64,000 nucleotides of DNA from Variovorax paradoxus EPS. Its GTDB lineage: Bacteria > Pseudomonadota > Gammaproteobacteria > Burkholderiales > Burkholderiaceae_C. The translations under genes were made by a program, and so were the position numbers. The notes under the pieces are model-generated. The model did not search any database and was not told the DNA's origin. It was given only the letters and a program-made list of their open reading frames with translations. Position 1 is the stretch's first letter. The number at the start of each line of letters is the position of its first letter. Of the stretch, positions 25,041-35,080 are shown piece by piece. The DNA is taken from NCBI RefSeq assembly GCF_000184745.1, contig NC_014931.1, positions 4,774,001-4,838,000 on the forward strand, given 5' to 3'.

Positions 25041-26080
25041 GCGCGTCGCTCGAACAAGTAATGACTGACCCACCAACGCTGCCCGCCGTCGAAGCCGAAC
25101 AGCTCCGCCACCGACATGAAGAACAGCCGCCAGCGCGTCCACCACACGTTGGCCTCCGCGCCGTAGGTGGCCTGGAACAGCGGGCGCAGCTGCTCGCGGC
25201 GCGCGTCCATGTTGCGCAGCCACGCCTCCGCCGTGCGCTGGTAGTGGCTGCCCTCCCAACGCCAGCGGCGCAAGAGGCGCAGGTCGTCCTGGCAGTGCAG
25301 CGCGAGATCGTCGCTGGGCATCATGCCGCCGGAGAAGAAGTACTTGCTCATCCAGTCGCTCGCATCGCGCACCTCGAACGGGTACGGCGCCTCGCGGTGC
25401 GCGAAGACGTGCATGAAGAAGCGGCCCTCCGGCTTGAGCCAGCGCGCGACGTTGGCGAAGGCTTGGGGCCAGTTGCGCAGGTGCTCGAACATCTCGACGG
25501 AGACGATGCGGTCGAAGCGCTTGTCGGTGTCGAAGGCGTTGATGTCGCGGGTCAGCACGCGGACGTTGGCGAGGCCTCGCTGCGCGGCCTGGGCTTCGAT
25601 GTATTCGCGTTGGGAGTTGGAGTTGGACAAGGCCGTGATGCGGCTGTTGGGGTAGTTCGCGGCCATCCAGAGGGTGAGGGAACCCCAGCCGCAGCCTAGT
25701 TCCATGACGTCCTGGCCATCGACGAGGCCGGCGCGGTCGCAGGTGGCGGTGAGGGCGGCGGATTCGGCTTGCTCGAGGGTGTGGGTGCCTTCGGGCCAGT
25801 AGCAGCTGCTGTATTTGCGGTGGTTTCCCAGGACCTGGGCGAAGAACGCGGCGGGGACTTCGTAGTGTTGTTCGTTGGCCTTCTCCGGGAGCGGGGCCAG
25901 ATGGGCGGAGCGCATCTGGGTGAGGAAGGCTTGGGTCAGATCGGCTGTCGCGAGGGGGTTGCCGGCGTGGAGCTCGGTCAGGCGGTCCTTCAGGAGGCGG
26001 CGGATGCCTCGGCGGATGAAAGGGTCGGGAATGAGGCCTTTTTCTACCCAGTGGAGGGCGGAGGTGAGGTCTTGGGGCAT
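25037..26080 (-). CDS. Cyclopropane-fatty-acyl-phospholipid synthase-like methyltransferase
   Basis: S-adenosylmethionine-dependent methyltransferase of 347 residues in the CFA-synthase superfamily. VMELGCGWGSLTLWMA is the SAM motif. NEQHYEVPAAFFAQVLGNHRKYSSCYW and FDRIVSVEMFEHLRNW are typical of the family. It lacks the extra N-terminal domain of classical Cfa. It heads the CFA-DUF1295-DUF6134 operon and likely methylates a membrane fatty acyl chain. Such operons often sit near a photolyase, as here (26917). Confidence 0.85.
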   Translation of the reverse strand: MPQDLTSALHWVEKGLIPDPFIRRGIRRLLKDRLTELHAGNPLATADLTQAFLTQMRSAHLAPLPEKANEQHYEVPAAFFAQVLGNHRKYSSCYWPEGTHTLEQAESAALTATCDRAGLVDGQDVMELGCGWGSLTLWMAANYPNSRITALSNSNSQREYIEAQAAQRGLANVRVLTRDINAFDTDKRFDRIVSVEMFEHLRNWPQAFANVARWLKPEGRFFMHVFAHREAPYPFEVRDASDWMSKYFFSGGMMPSDDLALHCQDDLRLLRRWRWEGSHYQRTAEAWLRNMDARREQLRPLFQATYGAEANVWWTRWRLFFMSVAELFGFDGGQRWWVSHYLFERRA

Positions 26081-26251
26081 GGGGTTCTCCTCGAAGGCAA
26101 GCGTGCCGTTGGGAGCTGTACGCAGCTGAAGCCAGTTTGGATGAGGCCTGGCTTTTTTGATCCCGTTCCCTGGCCGCGAGGCCCGGCCCCCCATCGGCTT
26201 TCCAGATAGCGATAAACGGCCCTCGCGGTACGAAGATACGGTCCTTGGCTC

Positions 26252-26566
26252 TCAGACGGGCCGCTTGCTCGTCGCTGGCGAGGCGCCTCCGTCCAAGGCA
26301 GCGCGCAGCGATTGCACTGTGATATCCGTGGCTCCGATACTCCGTTCCAAAGCCTCGTTGACGAGCCCCACCAGCGCGCAGAGTTCCGTGCGATCCGGGC
26401 CGAATTCTTCCGTGTCGCTCGCATGCTGCGGCCCGATGAGTTTCTCAAGGCACGCATAGGCGCGCTGCACGACACGAAGACTGTCGATGTCGTCGCAAGC
26501 CCGCAGCGCGAGCAATCCTGCGCTGGGGGTTTCAGAAGATTCGGGGAACGAGGGAGCGTGAGCCAT
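26252..26566 (-). CDS. Small protein of unknown function behind a structured leader
   Basis: Soluble protein of 104 residues from ATG 26566 (MAHAPSFPESS...). Its middle, ACDDIDSLRVVQRAYACLEKLI, resembles the amphipathic helices of DUF3077-type small proteins found near phage-like loci. A good GGAGG ribosome site lies 6 bp before the start. The frame is open further upstream, but that part encodes the structured leader. I do not recognise a function. Confidence 0.6.
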   Translation of the reverse strand: MAHAPSFPESSETPSAGLLALRACDDIDSLRVVQRAYACLEKLIGPQHASDTEEFGPDRTELCALVGLVNEALERSIGATDITVQSLRAALDGGASPATSKRPV

Positions 26567-26821
26567 GCATGGCCTCCAAGAGGTGCGGTTTGCAGAAACC
26601 GCCGCCTCCGAGTCCAAACGGGGCGGCAGCTCGACGAGTTGGACTACCGGGCACCTCTTGCGAGAACCGGCCGGGCTTGCGCCCGCCCGTCGAGCCGCCA
26701 AAACTGGGGGCACGAATGACAAAGCCGCAGACCCTGCGGGGGTGACTGCGGCTTTCGTCGCAGAGATGCTTCGGGAGTCCAATCCCGGTCACGCCTGTTT
26801 TGACGTGACCGGCGCAGTATA
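26567..26821 (-). ncRNA. Structured C4-antisense-like leader RNA (candidate)
   Basis: Read on the minus strand, a TATACT-like -10 (26816-26821) is followed by a perfect 9-bp hairpin (26785-26793 with 26804-26812) and a 10-bp hairpin (26721-26730 with 26746-26755). GCACCTCTTG (26651-26660) can pair with CAAGAGGTGC (26577-26586) just before the downstream ribosome site. AGTCCAA occurs at 26611 and 26776 and its complement at 26639, allowing alternative pairings. This layout, with two competing complementary blocks before a small gene's start, is that of phage P1/P7/P4-type C4 RNAs. The family assignment is inference. It accounts for most of the 350-bp gap. Confidence 0.5.
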
Positions 26822-26916
26822 GCCACGCACCACAACAAGATCAGCCCCGCGCTGACACTGCAAGACGGGCAATCGCCTGACCCTGCAAGCACTTACCACC
26901 ACCCCTTCATCGACAC

Positions 26917-28458
26917 GTGCCTGTTCGCAACCTCGTCGTGGTCCTGGGGGACCAATTGAGCCTCTCCAGTGTGGCATTCGATGGCTTCGACGCGGCGCAA
27001 GACCGCGTGTGGATGGCCGAGGTGCGCGAGGAGTCCGAGCATGTGCCGAGCACGCAGATGCGCACGGCCCTCTTCCTGTCTGCGATGCGCCACTTTGCAG
27101 AGGCGATCACCGCACGCGGCATGCCCATCGACTACCTGAAGCTGGGCGCGCACGATTTCGCATCGATCGAGGCCGCGTTGACGCACGCGCTGTCGCACCA
27201 TCGCCCCCGCGCGGTCGTGATGATCGAGGCGGGCGAATGGCGTCTCGAACAGACGATCGCAAGGGTGTGCCAGGCCGCGCAGGTGCGGTTCGCGGTTCGC
27301 GACGACCTGCACTTCATGGCCTCGCGTGCCGAGTTCTCCGAGCACGCGCACGGAAAACGCCGCCTCGTGATGGAAGACTTCTACCGCCGCATGCGGCTCA
27401 AGCACGAAGTGCTGCTCGATGCGCGCGGGCAGCCCGAAGGCGGGCAGTGGAATTTCGACCACGACAACCGCAACGCCTTCGGGCGCAACGGGCCGGGCAT
27501 GCTGCCGCCGCCGCCCTCCTTCGCGCCCGACGCGATCACGCGCGAGGTGTTGGCCGATGTCGAAACGCACTTCGCTGGCCACTACGGCAGCGCCGCGCAG
27601 TTCGACTGGCCGGTGACGCGCGAGCAGGCGCTCGTCGCCATGAACGACTTCATGGCCCACAGGCTGCAGGACTTCGGACGCTTCCAGGACGCGATGTGGA
27701 CCGACGAGCCGGTGCTCTATCACGGGCTGCTGTCGTCGTCGCTCAACCTCAAGCTGCTCGATCCGCGCGAGGTGATCGATGCGGCCGTCGCGCAGTGGCG
27801 CTCGGGAGTCGCGCCGCTGGAATCGGTCGAAGGGTTCGTGCGGCAGATCCTCGGATGGCGCGAGTTCATGCGCGGGGTGTACTGGTGGCGCATGCCGAAG
27901 CTGGCCGCTGCCAACGCACTGAATCATCACGAAGACCTGCCCGGCTGGTACTGGACGGGCGACGTCGGCATGAACTGCATGAAGCAGGCGATCGGCCAGA
28001 CCTTGCAACGCGGCCATGCGCACCACATCCAGCGGCTGATGGTCACGGGCAACTTCGCGCTCACCTTCGGCGTCGCTCCTGCGCAGGTGCATGCGTGGTA
28101 CCTGTCGGTGTATGTCGATGCGGTGGAGTGGGTCGAGCTGCCGAACACGGTGGGCATGTCGCTCTACGCCGATGGCGCACGCTTCGTGACCAAGCCCTAT
28201 GCCGCCGGCGGCGCCTACATCCGCCGAATGAGCAACTACTGCGACGGCTGCCGCTACAAACCGGGCACCCGCAGCGGCGAAGGCGCCTGCCCGATGACGG
28301 TGATGTACTGGGACTTCGTGGCACGCCATGCGCGCATGCTCGAGAACAACCCGCGCACGACGGTGATGACGCACAACCTGCGGCGATTCGGCACCGACGA
28401 GCTTGCGGACATACGGCGCACGGCGCAGCAAATGCGTGAGCGGCCGCAGTTGCTGTAG
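26917..28458 (+). CDS. phrB: Iron-sulfur bacterial cryptochrome/photolyase (FeS-BCP)
   Basis: Protein of 513 residues of the deoxyribodipyrimidine-photolyase-related family, thought to repair (6-4) photoproducts with blue light, using FAD. Four cysteines, C354, C442, C445 and C458 (GMNCMKQ and YCDGCRY...GACP), match the [4Fe-4S] ligands of Agrobacterium PhrB with a constant offset of four. The N-terminus LVVVLGDQLS and the segment GWREFMRGVYWW are family marks. The start is GTG 26917. It stands alone, beside a lipid operon of the kind that often accompanies photolyases. Confidence 0.93.
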   Translation: MPVRNLVVVLGDQLSLSSVAFDGFDAAQDRVWMAEVREESEHVPSTQMRTALFLSAMRHFAEAITARGMPIDYLKLGAHDFASIEAALTHALSHHRPRAVVMIEAGEWRLEQTIARVCQAAQVRFAVRDDLHFMASRAEFSEHAHGKRRLVMEDFYRRMRLKHEVLLDARGQPEGGQWNFDHDNRNAFGRNGPGMLPPPPSFAPDAITREVLADVETHFAGHYGSAAQFDWPVTREQALVAMNDFMAHRLQDFGRFQDAMWTDEPVLYHGLLSSSLNLKLLDPREVIDAAVAQWRSGVAPLESVEGFVRQILGWREFMRGVYWWRMPKLAAANALNHHEDLPGWYWTGDVGMNCMKQAIGQTLQRGHAHHIQRLMVTGNFALTFGVAPAQVHAWYLSVYVDAVEWVELPNTVGMSLYADGARFVTKPYAAGGAYIRRMSNYCDGCRYKPGTRSGEGACPMTVMYWDFVARHARMLENNPRTTVMTHNLRRFGTDELADIRRTAQQMRERPQLL

Positions 28459-28565
28459 AGCTCACCTCGAAGCCAACTGGAGATTCCCTTCGGCAACCCC
28501 CGAAAGCTGTGGGGTCGAAAGGCAATGCCGGGCCTCGAAGTAGCACTGGGTGATACACTTTTTGC

Positions 28566-28943
28566 ATGCCTTCCAGAAGAAAAACACGGGTCTTCAAGAC
28601 CTCCAGGTTCAGCAGGGATGCAAAGAAGGCGCGAATCAGTGACGTGGACCTGTGCGAGGCCATCGCCCAGGCGATGGCCGGACAGGCCGATGATCTGGGC
28701 GGCGGCGTGTTCAAGAAGCGGTTGAACGACAACATGCATCGTTCCATCGTGCTCGCCAAGGGTGGGCGCTACTGGGTCTACGAGTACCTGTTCGCCAAGA
28801 AAGACCGCGACAACATCGAGCCCGACGAACTGGTTGCGTTCCGCCTGCTGGTCAAAAGCTATGCCGGGCTCACGGACCTGCAGATCGCGCAACTGGTGCG
28901 CGCCAAACATTTTGTGGAGATATGCCATGACGACACGGCCTAA
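28566..28943 (+). CDS. RelE/HigB-type toxin
   Basis: Basic protein of 125 residues of the RelE-like DUF1044 type. Landmarks are FKTSRFSRDAKKARISDVDLCEAI, a central LNDNMHRSIVLAKGGRYWVYEYLFAKKDRDNI and a C-terminal AQLVRAKHFVEIC. It is expected to be an mRNA interferase acting on the ribosome. The toxin precedes its antitoxin and overlaps it by 17 bp, the HigBA order. A 107-bp upstream gap holds the promoter; I see only a weak -10-like sequence there. Confidence 0.87.
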   Translation: MPSRRKTRVFKTSRFSRDAKKARISDVDLCEAIAQAMAGQADDLGGGVFKKRLNDNMHRSIVLAKGGRYWVYEYLFAKKDRDNIEPDELVAFRLLVKSYAGLTDLQIAQLVRAKHFVEICHDDTA

Positions 28944-29250
28944 GTTCAAGAGCGATGCCTTCGAAGCCATCCATACCTCGGCGAGCGCCCTTCGAAAGAT
29001 CGGCGCGATCGACAAGGCCACCATGCGCCAGTTCGATGAAAGCTGCCTCGTCGCTCCGCCGGTGCTCGAGCCCCAGCAGATCAAGCACATCCGCGAAGCC
29101 GCGCATGTGAGCCAGCCGGTGTTCGCGCGCTATCTGAACACCAGCGAATCGACGGTGCAGAAGTGGGAGGCCGGCACCAAGCGGCCCAGCGGCATGGCGC
29201 TCAAGCTGCTGGCCGTGGTCGAGAAGCACGGACTGAAGGTGCTGGCATGA
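28927..29250 (+). CDS. HigA-type helix-turn-helix antitoxin
   Basis: Protein of 107 residues with a C-terminal XRE-type helix-turn-helix (IKHIREAAHVSQPVFARYLNTSESTVQKWEAGTKRPSGMALKLL). The N-terminal half (KSDAFEAIHTSASALRKIGAI) would contact the toxin. It should neutralise the upstream RelE/HigB protein and repress the operon. ATG 28927 lies inside the toxin gene, so the two are translationally coupled. Confidence 0.88.
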   Translation: MTTRPKFKSDAFEAIHTSASALRKIGAIDKATMRQFDESCLVAPPVLEPQQIKHIREAAHVSQPVFARYLNTSESTVQKWEAGTKRPSGMALKLLAVVEKHGLKVLA

Positions 29251-29302
29251 GGGTGGCCTGCGGCCCGATGCATCGAGTTCGAAGCTGAAACGATCGCCCA
29301 CC

Positions 29303-30322
29303 ATGGACGGCCTCGACCTCATCAAAACCTTTCGCGAAGTTGCCTTCCGCCGCAGCTTCTCCCGCGCCGCCGATTCGCTCGGCATGTCCAAGGCCACGGT
29401 CAGCCGCTATGTGGCCGAGCTCGAAACGCGCAGCGGCGTGCGACTGCTCAATCGCTCCACCCGCTCGCTGAGCCTCACCGATGCCGGGCAGGTGCTGCTC
29501 GATCGCAGCACCGAGCTGGTGGCAATGGCCGAGAACACGCTCAACGACCTGCAGGCGCACGGCTCGCACCCCAGGGGTCGCCTCCGCATGAGCGCGCCGA
29601 ACGGGATGATCGCGGGTTGGCTCTCGGATGTGATGGCCGCGTTCATCAACCTCTATCCCGACGTGTACGTGAGCCTGGTGTTCACCAACCGCGACATCGA
29701 CCTGATCGAGGAAGGCATCGACATCCACCTGACGGGTGGGCGCATCGACGACATGAACCTGATCGTGCGCCGGCTGGTGCAGTACGACATGGTGGTGTGC
29801 GCTTCGCCGGCCTATTGGGCGCGGCGCGGCATTCCGCAGGTGCCCGAGGACGTGGGCCGCCACGACATCCTGAGCTATGCGTCGATGCCGACCACGCACC
29901 TGCCCTTCGAGACCGACGGCAGGCCGCACGAGGTGGCGGTTCACAGCCGCATGGAGGCCAACGACGCGATGGCGCTCATCGAGCTGGCGCTGCGCGGCGT
30001 TGGCGTGGCCTATGTGCCGGAGCCGCTGGCGCAATCGCACCTGGAGCGCGGTGCGCTGGTGCCGGTGCTGCGCGAGCACATGCCGCGCGACCACTGGCTG
30101 TATGCGGCGTACTCGCAGCGCCGCCACAACAGCGCGGCGATGCGGGCGATGCTCGACTTCCTGGAGAAATCGATGGAGCCGCTGGGCGACCCGCCCACGA
30201 TGCCGGCATCGCCACCGGCGTCACCGGTCTCGCCCCCTGTTACATGCGCCCTTTCCAGGGCACGAGACGTCGCTCGAGCCACCGCATCAGCAGGTCGAAC
30301 AGATACGCCACCACGCCAATGA
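29303..30322 (+). CDS. LysR-family transcriptional regulator
   Basis: Regulator of 339 residues. The N-terminal winged helix reads DLIKTFREVAFRRSFSRAADSLGMSKATVSRYVAELE, and the effector domain runs from about residue 95 to 290 (GRLRMSAPNG, LIVRRLVQYDMVVCASP). An extra proline-rich tail of about 40 residues reaches past the usual LysR end and overlaps the convergent tauC gene by 83 bp. It may regulate tauABC, but LysR regulators are usually divergent from their targets, so that is uncertain. Confidence 0.88.
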   Translation: MDGLDLIKTFREVAFRRSFSRAADSLGMSKATVSRYVAELETRSGVRLLNRSTRSLSLTDAGQVLLDRSTELVAMAENTLNDLQAHGSHPRGRLRMSAPNGMIAGWLSDVMAAFINLYPDVYVSLVFTNRDIDLIEEGIDIHLTGGRIDDMNLIVRRLVQYDMVVCASPAYWARRGIPQVPEDVGRHDILSYASMPTTHLPFETDGRPHEVAVHSRMEANDAMALIELALRGVGVAYVPEPLAQSHLERGALVPVLREHMPRDHWLYAAYSQRRHNSAAMRAMLDFLEKSMEPLGDPPTMPASPPASPVSPPVTCALSRARDVARATASAGRTDTPPRQ

Positions 30323-31130
30323 CGATGATGCCCATGATGACGATGTCGGTGCGCAAAAAGTTCGACGCGTTCAGCACCATCTGACCGAGGCCCATGTTGG
30401 CCGCGACCATCTCGGCGGCCACCAGCGTGGTCCAGCCGAAGCCGATGGCGATGCGCATGCCCACGAGGATGTCGGGCAGTGCCGAGGGCAGGATGACGTG
30501 GCGAATCACCTGCATGTAGCTCGCGCCCATCGAATACGCGGCGTTGATCTGCTCTTGTGAAGCGCTGCGCATGCCCGAGCGCGCGGCCAGCGCCAGCGGC
30601 GCGAAGCAGCTCAGGAAGATCAGCAGCACCTTGGGCAGTTCGTCGATGCCGAACCAGATGATGATGAGCGGCAGGTACGCAAGCGGCGGCAGCGGCCGGT
30701 AGAACTCCAGCGGCGGATCGAAGATCCCGCGCCAGAAGCGGCTCATGCCCATCGCGATGCCGACCGGAATGGCGGTGGCGCACGCAAGAAAGAACGCCGA
30801 GAACACGCGGAACATGCTCGCGAGGAAGTGCTGCCACAGCGGCTTGTCGTTGGCCTGGCCGGTGAGGTATTCGTAGAACTGCTGGAACACCGCCTGTGGC
30901 GTCGGCAGGAAGAGCGGCTTGACCCAGCCCATGTTGGTCACGATGAACCACAGCGCGACCAGCGACACCACGGTGACCACGCTGATGACGACGCTGGAGC
31001 CCTCGCCCGGCACCTTGAAGGCGCTGGTCTTGAGCTTGGCGCCCGGTGCGGGCGGCGGCGTGGCTGCGGGCTTGGAAGGCGGCGTCATGGCGGCAACAAC
31101 ACTGGGCGATGCGATAGTGACCTCAGGCAT
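30240..31130 (-). CDS. tauC: Taurine-type ABC transporter permease
   Basis: Inner-membrane permease of 296 residues with six core helices. The EAA loop appears as [41 protein letters not shown]. The family is TauC/SsuC, for taurine, alkanesulfonates or nitrate-like solutes. It is the last gene of tauABC, overlapping tauB by 8 bp. An N-terminal proline/alanine-rich cytosolic extension of about 40 residues precedes the first helix. Confidence 0.88.
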   Translation of the reverse strand: MPEVTIASPSVVAAMTPPSKPAATPPPAPGAKLKTSAFKVPGEGSSVVISVVTVVSLVALWFIVTNMGWVKPLFLPTPQAVFQQFYEYLTGQANDKPLWQHFLASMFRVFSAFFLACATAIPVGIAMGMSRFWRGIFDPPLEFYRPLPPLAYLPLIIIWFGIDELPKVLLIFLSCFAPLALAARSGMRSASQEQINAAYSMGASYMQVIRHVILPSALPDILVGMRIAIGFGWTTLVAAEMVAANMGLGQMVLNASNFLRTDIVIMGIIVIGVVAYLFDLLMRWLERRLVPWKGRM

Positions 31131-31911
31131 GAGCGGCCTCGCGATGGTGAATGATCGACAAGACCTCCTCGCGCATGCGGATGAATTCGGGCTCCGACTT
31201 CACCTTGCGCGAATCGCCGTGCGAGAGGTACTGGCGCGAGAACGGCACGTTGTCGTAGACGTGCGAAATGCGCCCCGGGCTCGGGCTCATCACGATGAGG
31301 CGCGTCGCGAGGAACAGCGCCTCTTCCACCGAGTGCGTGATGAAGAACACCATCTTGTTCGACTTGGACCAGGCCTTGAGAAGGATCTCCTGCACCTGCT
31401 CGCGCGTGAACGCGTCGAGCGCGCCCATGGGCTCGTCCATCAGCAGCACGGCCGGGTCGCTGGCCAGCGCGCGCGCAATGCCCACGCGCTGCTGCATGCC
31501 GCCCGAGAGCTCGTACACCGCGCGATCCGCGTACTGCTGCAGGCCGACGAGCGCAAGTTTGTCTTCGGCGATGCGGTCGCGTTCGGCCTTGCCCGTGCCG
31601 GCCAGGCGCAGGCCCAGCGCCACGTTGTCACGCACGTTGAGCCAGGGCATGAGCGCGTGCTTCTGGAACACGACGCCGCGGTCCGCACCGGGGCCGACGA
31701 CGGGTTTGCCGTCCAGAAGAATCTCGCCGGTCGATGGCGGCAGGAAGCCCGCGATGCTGTTGAGCAGCGTCGTCTTGCCGCAGCCCGAAGCACCGAGCGC
31801 AACGACGAAATCGCCGTCGTGCATCGTGAGGTTGACGGGCGCCAGTGCCTGCAGCGTGCCGCCCTTGACGGCGTAGTTGACCGTGAGGTCGCGGATGTCG
31901 AGTGTGGGCAT
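31123..31911 (-). CDS. tauB: Taurine-type ABC transporter ATPase
   Basis: ABC ATPase of 262 residues with Walker [12 protein letters not shown], signature [15 protein letters not shown], Walker [13 protein letters not shown] and the switch His in [11 protein letters not shown]. It belongs to the TauB/SsuB/NrtD group and energises uptake through TauC. It lies between tauA and tauC, with an 18-bp gap to tauA. Confidence 0.9.
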   Translation of the reverse strand: MPTLDIRDLTVNYAVKGGTLQALAPVNLTMHDGDFVVALGASGCGKTTLLNSIAGFLPPSTGEILLDGKPVVGPGADRGVVFQKHALMPWLNVRDNVALGLRLAGTGKAERDRIAEDKLALVGLQQYADRAVYELSGGMQQRVGIARALASDPAVLLMDEPMGALDAFTREQVQEILLKAWSKSNKMVFFITHSVEEALFLATRLIVMSPSPGRISHVYDNVPFSRQYLSHGDSRKVKSEPEFIRMREEVLSIIHHREAAHA

Positions 31912-31929
31912 CGGATGTGCGCCCCGCTC

Positions 31930-32940
31930 TTACTTGCCCATCGCCTTGTCGACGTACACGGTGGTCACATAGGCGCCGTAGTCGGGCTTGACTTCCTGCA
32001 CGCGACCCTGCTCCTTCAGGAACGCCGCCGTGCCCGCCATCGCCTTGGCCGCACCACCGCCCAGCCACGTGGGCGAGACCTGCTCGGCCATGGTCGGGAA
32101 GGTGTAGAGCGACATCGCCGCGCCCACGTCCTTCGGGTCGGCCTTTGTCCACTTGGCCATCGCCTTGGTCTGCGGCGAATCGGGCGTCCAGCTCTTGCCG
32201 GTGGCCTTGTATTCCTCGTTGGCGCGGTTCAGTGCTTTGACGAACGCGATCATGAAAGGCTCGTTGGCCGCGGCCCACTTGGCGTTGACGACGATGCCCT
32301 CGAAGGTGGGCGCGCCGCGCTTTCCGATGCTGCCCGAGGTGGCGATGGTCTTGCCCGAGCCCTTGATCTTGGAGAGCACCGGGTCCCAGATGAAAGTGGC
32401 GTCGATGTCGCCGCGCTCCCATGCGGCGGCGATCTCGGGCGGGCGCATGTTCATCACGTTGACGCTCTTGGGGTCGACGCCGTCCATCTTCATGCCGGCC
32501 ATGAGCTGGTAGTGCGCGGTCGACACGAAAGGCGTGGCGACCTTCTTGCCGGCCAGGTCCTTCATGCTGTTGATGCCCGAAGCGTTGCGGGCGATGAGCG
32601 CCTCGGCGTTGGCGATGTCCGCCGAGATCCAGAAGAGCTTGATGTCCTGGCCCTGGCTGGCTGCCGCGGTGAGCGGGCTGGAGCCGGTCTCGCCCATCTG
32701 TACATCGCCCGAGGCCATCGCGCGGATGACGTCGCCGCCCCCGGAGAACATGCGCCAGTTGATCTTGTAGCCGGTGGCTTTTTCTACCTCGCCGGATTCC
32801 ATGACGAGGCGCAGGGGGACGAGCATGTCCTGGTGGGCGAAGGTCACCTCCTTGGCTTGCTGTGCGGAGGAGATGCCGCAGAGCGTGAGGGTGGCGGCCA
32901 GGATGGCGAGTTGGAGGGGGAGACGGCGGGACGTGGTCAT
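31930..32940 (-). CDS. tauA: Taurine-type ABC transporter binding protein
   Basis: Periplasmic binding protein of 336 residues. A signal peptide (LPLQLAILAATLTLCGISSA) is followed by an SBP_bac/NMT1-type core with GDVQMGETGSSPLTAAASQGQDIKLFW, RPPEIAAAWERGDIDATFIWDP and GKTIATSGSIGKRGAPTFEGIVV, close to TauA. The ATG at 32940 has a GGAGAA ribosome site. The operon lacks TauD dioxygenase, Tpa transaminase and TauXY dehydrogenase, so imported taurine must be processed by enzymes encoded elsewhere before it could reach the Xsc pathway at 1.6 kb. Confidence 0.9.
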   Translation of the reverse strand: MTTSRRLPLQLAILAATLTLCGISSAQQAKEVTFAHQDMLVPLRLVMESGEVEKATGYKINWRMFSGGGDVIRAMASGDVQMGETGSSPLTAAASQGQDIKLFWISADIANAEALIARNASGINSMKDLAGKKVATPFVSTAHYQLMAGMKMDGVDPKSVNVMNMRPPEIAAAWERGDIDATFIWDPVLSKIKGSGKTIATSGSIGKRGAPTFEGIVVNAKWAAANEPFMIAFVKALNRANEEYKATGKSWTPDSPQTKAMAKWTKADPKDVGAAMSLYTFPTMAEQVSPTWLGGGAAKAMAGTAAFLKEQGRVQEVKPDYGAYVTTVYVDKAMGK

Positions 32941-33136
32941 CGGGTTTCTCCAATTGAGTGAATCGGAGCGACTTTGCACTTAACGCGTGCGGCCAGGAAG
33001 TACCAGCGAGGTTGGGGGGATGGAGCCAGCTTGTCCGTGAATACCCTTGTTGTGGTGCATATGGCACTCAGACGGGGCGTTCTTGCTGCCCCCGCGGCGC
33101 TGGCTGGGCTTTGAGTTACTTGCTTTCTTTTGCTTT

Positions 33137-33422
33137 CCGAGGCCGGGTCTCGCCCCGGCAGGCGACCTACTTTTCTTTGCTTCGCCAAAGAAAGGTAGGC
33201 AAAAGAAAGGCGACCCTGCTGTCTGCGACCCTACGCTTCGCTTCGGGCAACCTGCGGTGCTCACGTTCCGCGGGGTCTCGCCCAAACTCGCTTCGCTCAA
33301 ACAAGGGCGAGCCCTGATCCGCGAAACGCTCCGCTCCTCGGCGCATACAGAAGGGCTTGGGAACCGACACGCCATCGCTGCGCTCGGCTGCTCAACACCT
33401 CACGAGCCTTTGCTTCGCTCGG
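33137..33422. repeat. Left arm of a 280-bp inverted repeat flanking the IS element
   Basis: This segment, from CCGAGGCCGGGTCTCGCC to TTGCTTCGCTCGG, is repeated in reverse complement at 34789-35067 with high identity by eye (roughly 85%). It contains shorter internal hairpins and no real gene. It fills the 528-bp gap between tauA and the transposase gene. Confidence 0.85.
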
Positions 33423-33468
33423 CTTGGATTGGCTCCCTCCCCTTCCGGGAGAGCAACCGTGTCAATAC

Positions 33469-34610
<1,142 letters not shown>

Positions 34611-34788
34611 CAAGGGTTGGGGTGGGGGCACGCGGCGCTCGATGAGGCGCAGCTGTGCAGCGAGCGCCGTCGTGCCCCCATCCCAGCCTTCCCCCGGGAG
34701 GGGAAGGAGCAATGCATCAGGCCCGGTGTCGCATGTCTTGTCTTTCTCCCTCCCCTCCCGGGGGAGAGTCGGGGCGGGGGCACCACGG

Positions 34789-35067
34789 CCGAGCGAAGCA
34801 AAGGCCCGACTGCAAGCCGAGCAAAGCGATGGCCCGTTCGGTATCCACCCCCTTCTGGCTGCGCCGAGGAGCGCAGCGGTTCGCGGATCAGGGCTCGCAG
34901 CTGTTTGAGCGAAGCGAGTTCTGCGAGACCCCGCGAACCGCGAGCACCGCAGGTTGCCCGCAGCGAAGCGAAGGGTCGCAGACAGCAGGGTCGCCTTTTC
35001 TTTGCTTACGTTCTTTTGGCGAAGCAAAAGAAAGTAAGTCGCCCGCCGGGGCGAGACCCGGCCTCGG
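34789..35067. repeat. Right arm of a 280-bp inverted repeat flanking the IS element
   Basis: Reverse complement of 33137-33422. Between the IS end and this arm (about 34616-34788) lie further GC-rich inverted segments such as CTTCCCCCGGGAGGGGAAG and a second CCTCCCGGGGGAG copy. Nothing in 34616-35080 looks like a gene. Confidence 0.85.
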
Positions 35068-35080
35068 AAAAAAACTTAGA

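Noticed and set aside
26721..26755. A plain terminator at the 10-bp hairpin
   Set aside because: No gene ends there on either strand and no T-run follows. It fits better as part of the structured leader.
26643..26892. Short minus-strand proteins in the leader before the 104-residue gene
   Set aside because: Their translations follow the RNA hairpins and look like structured-RNA read-through, not protein.
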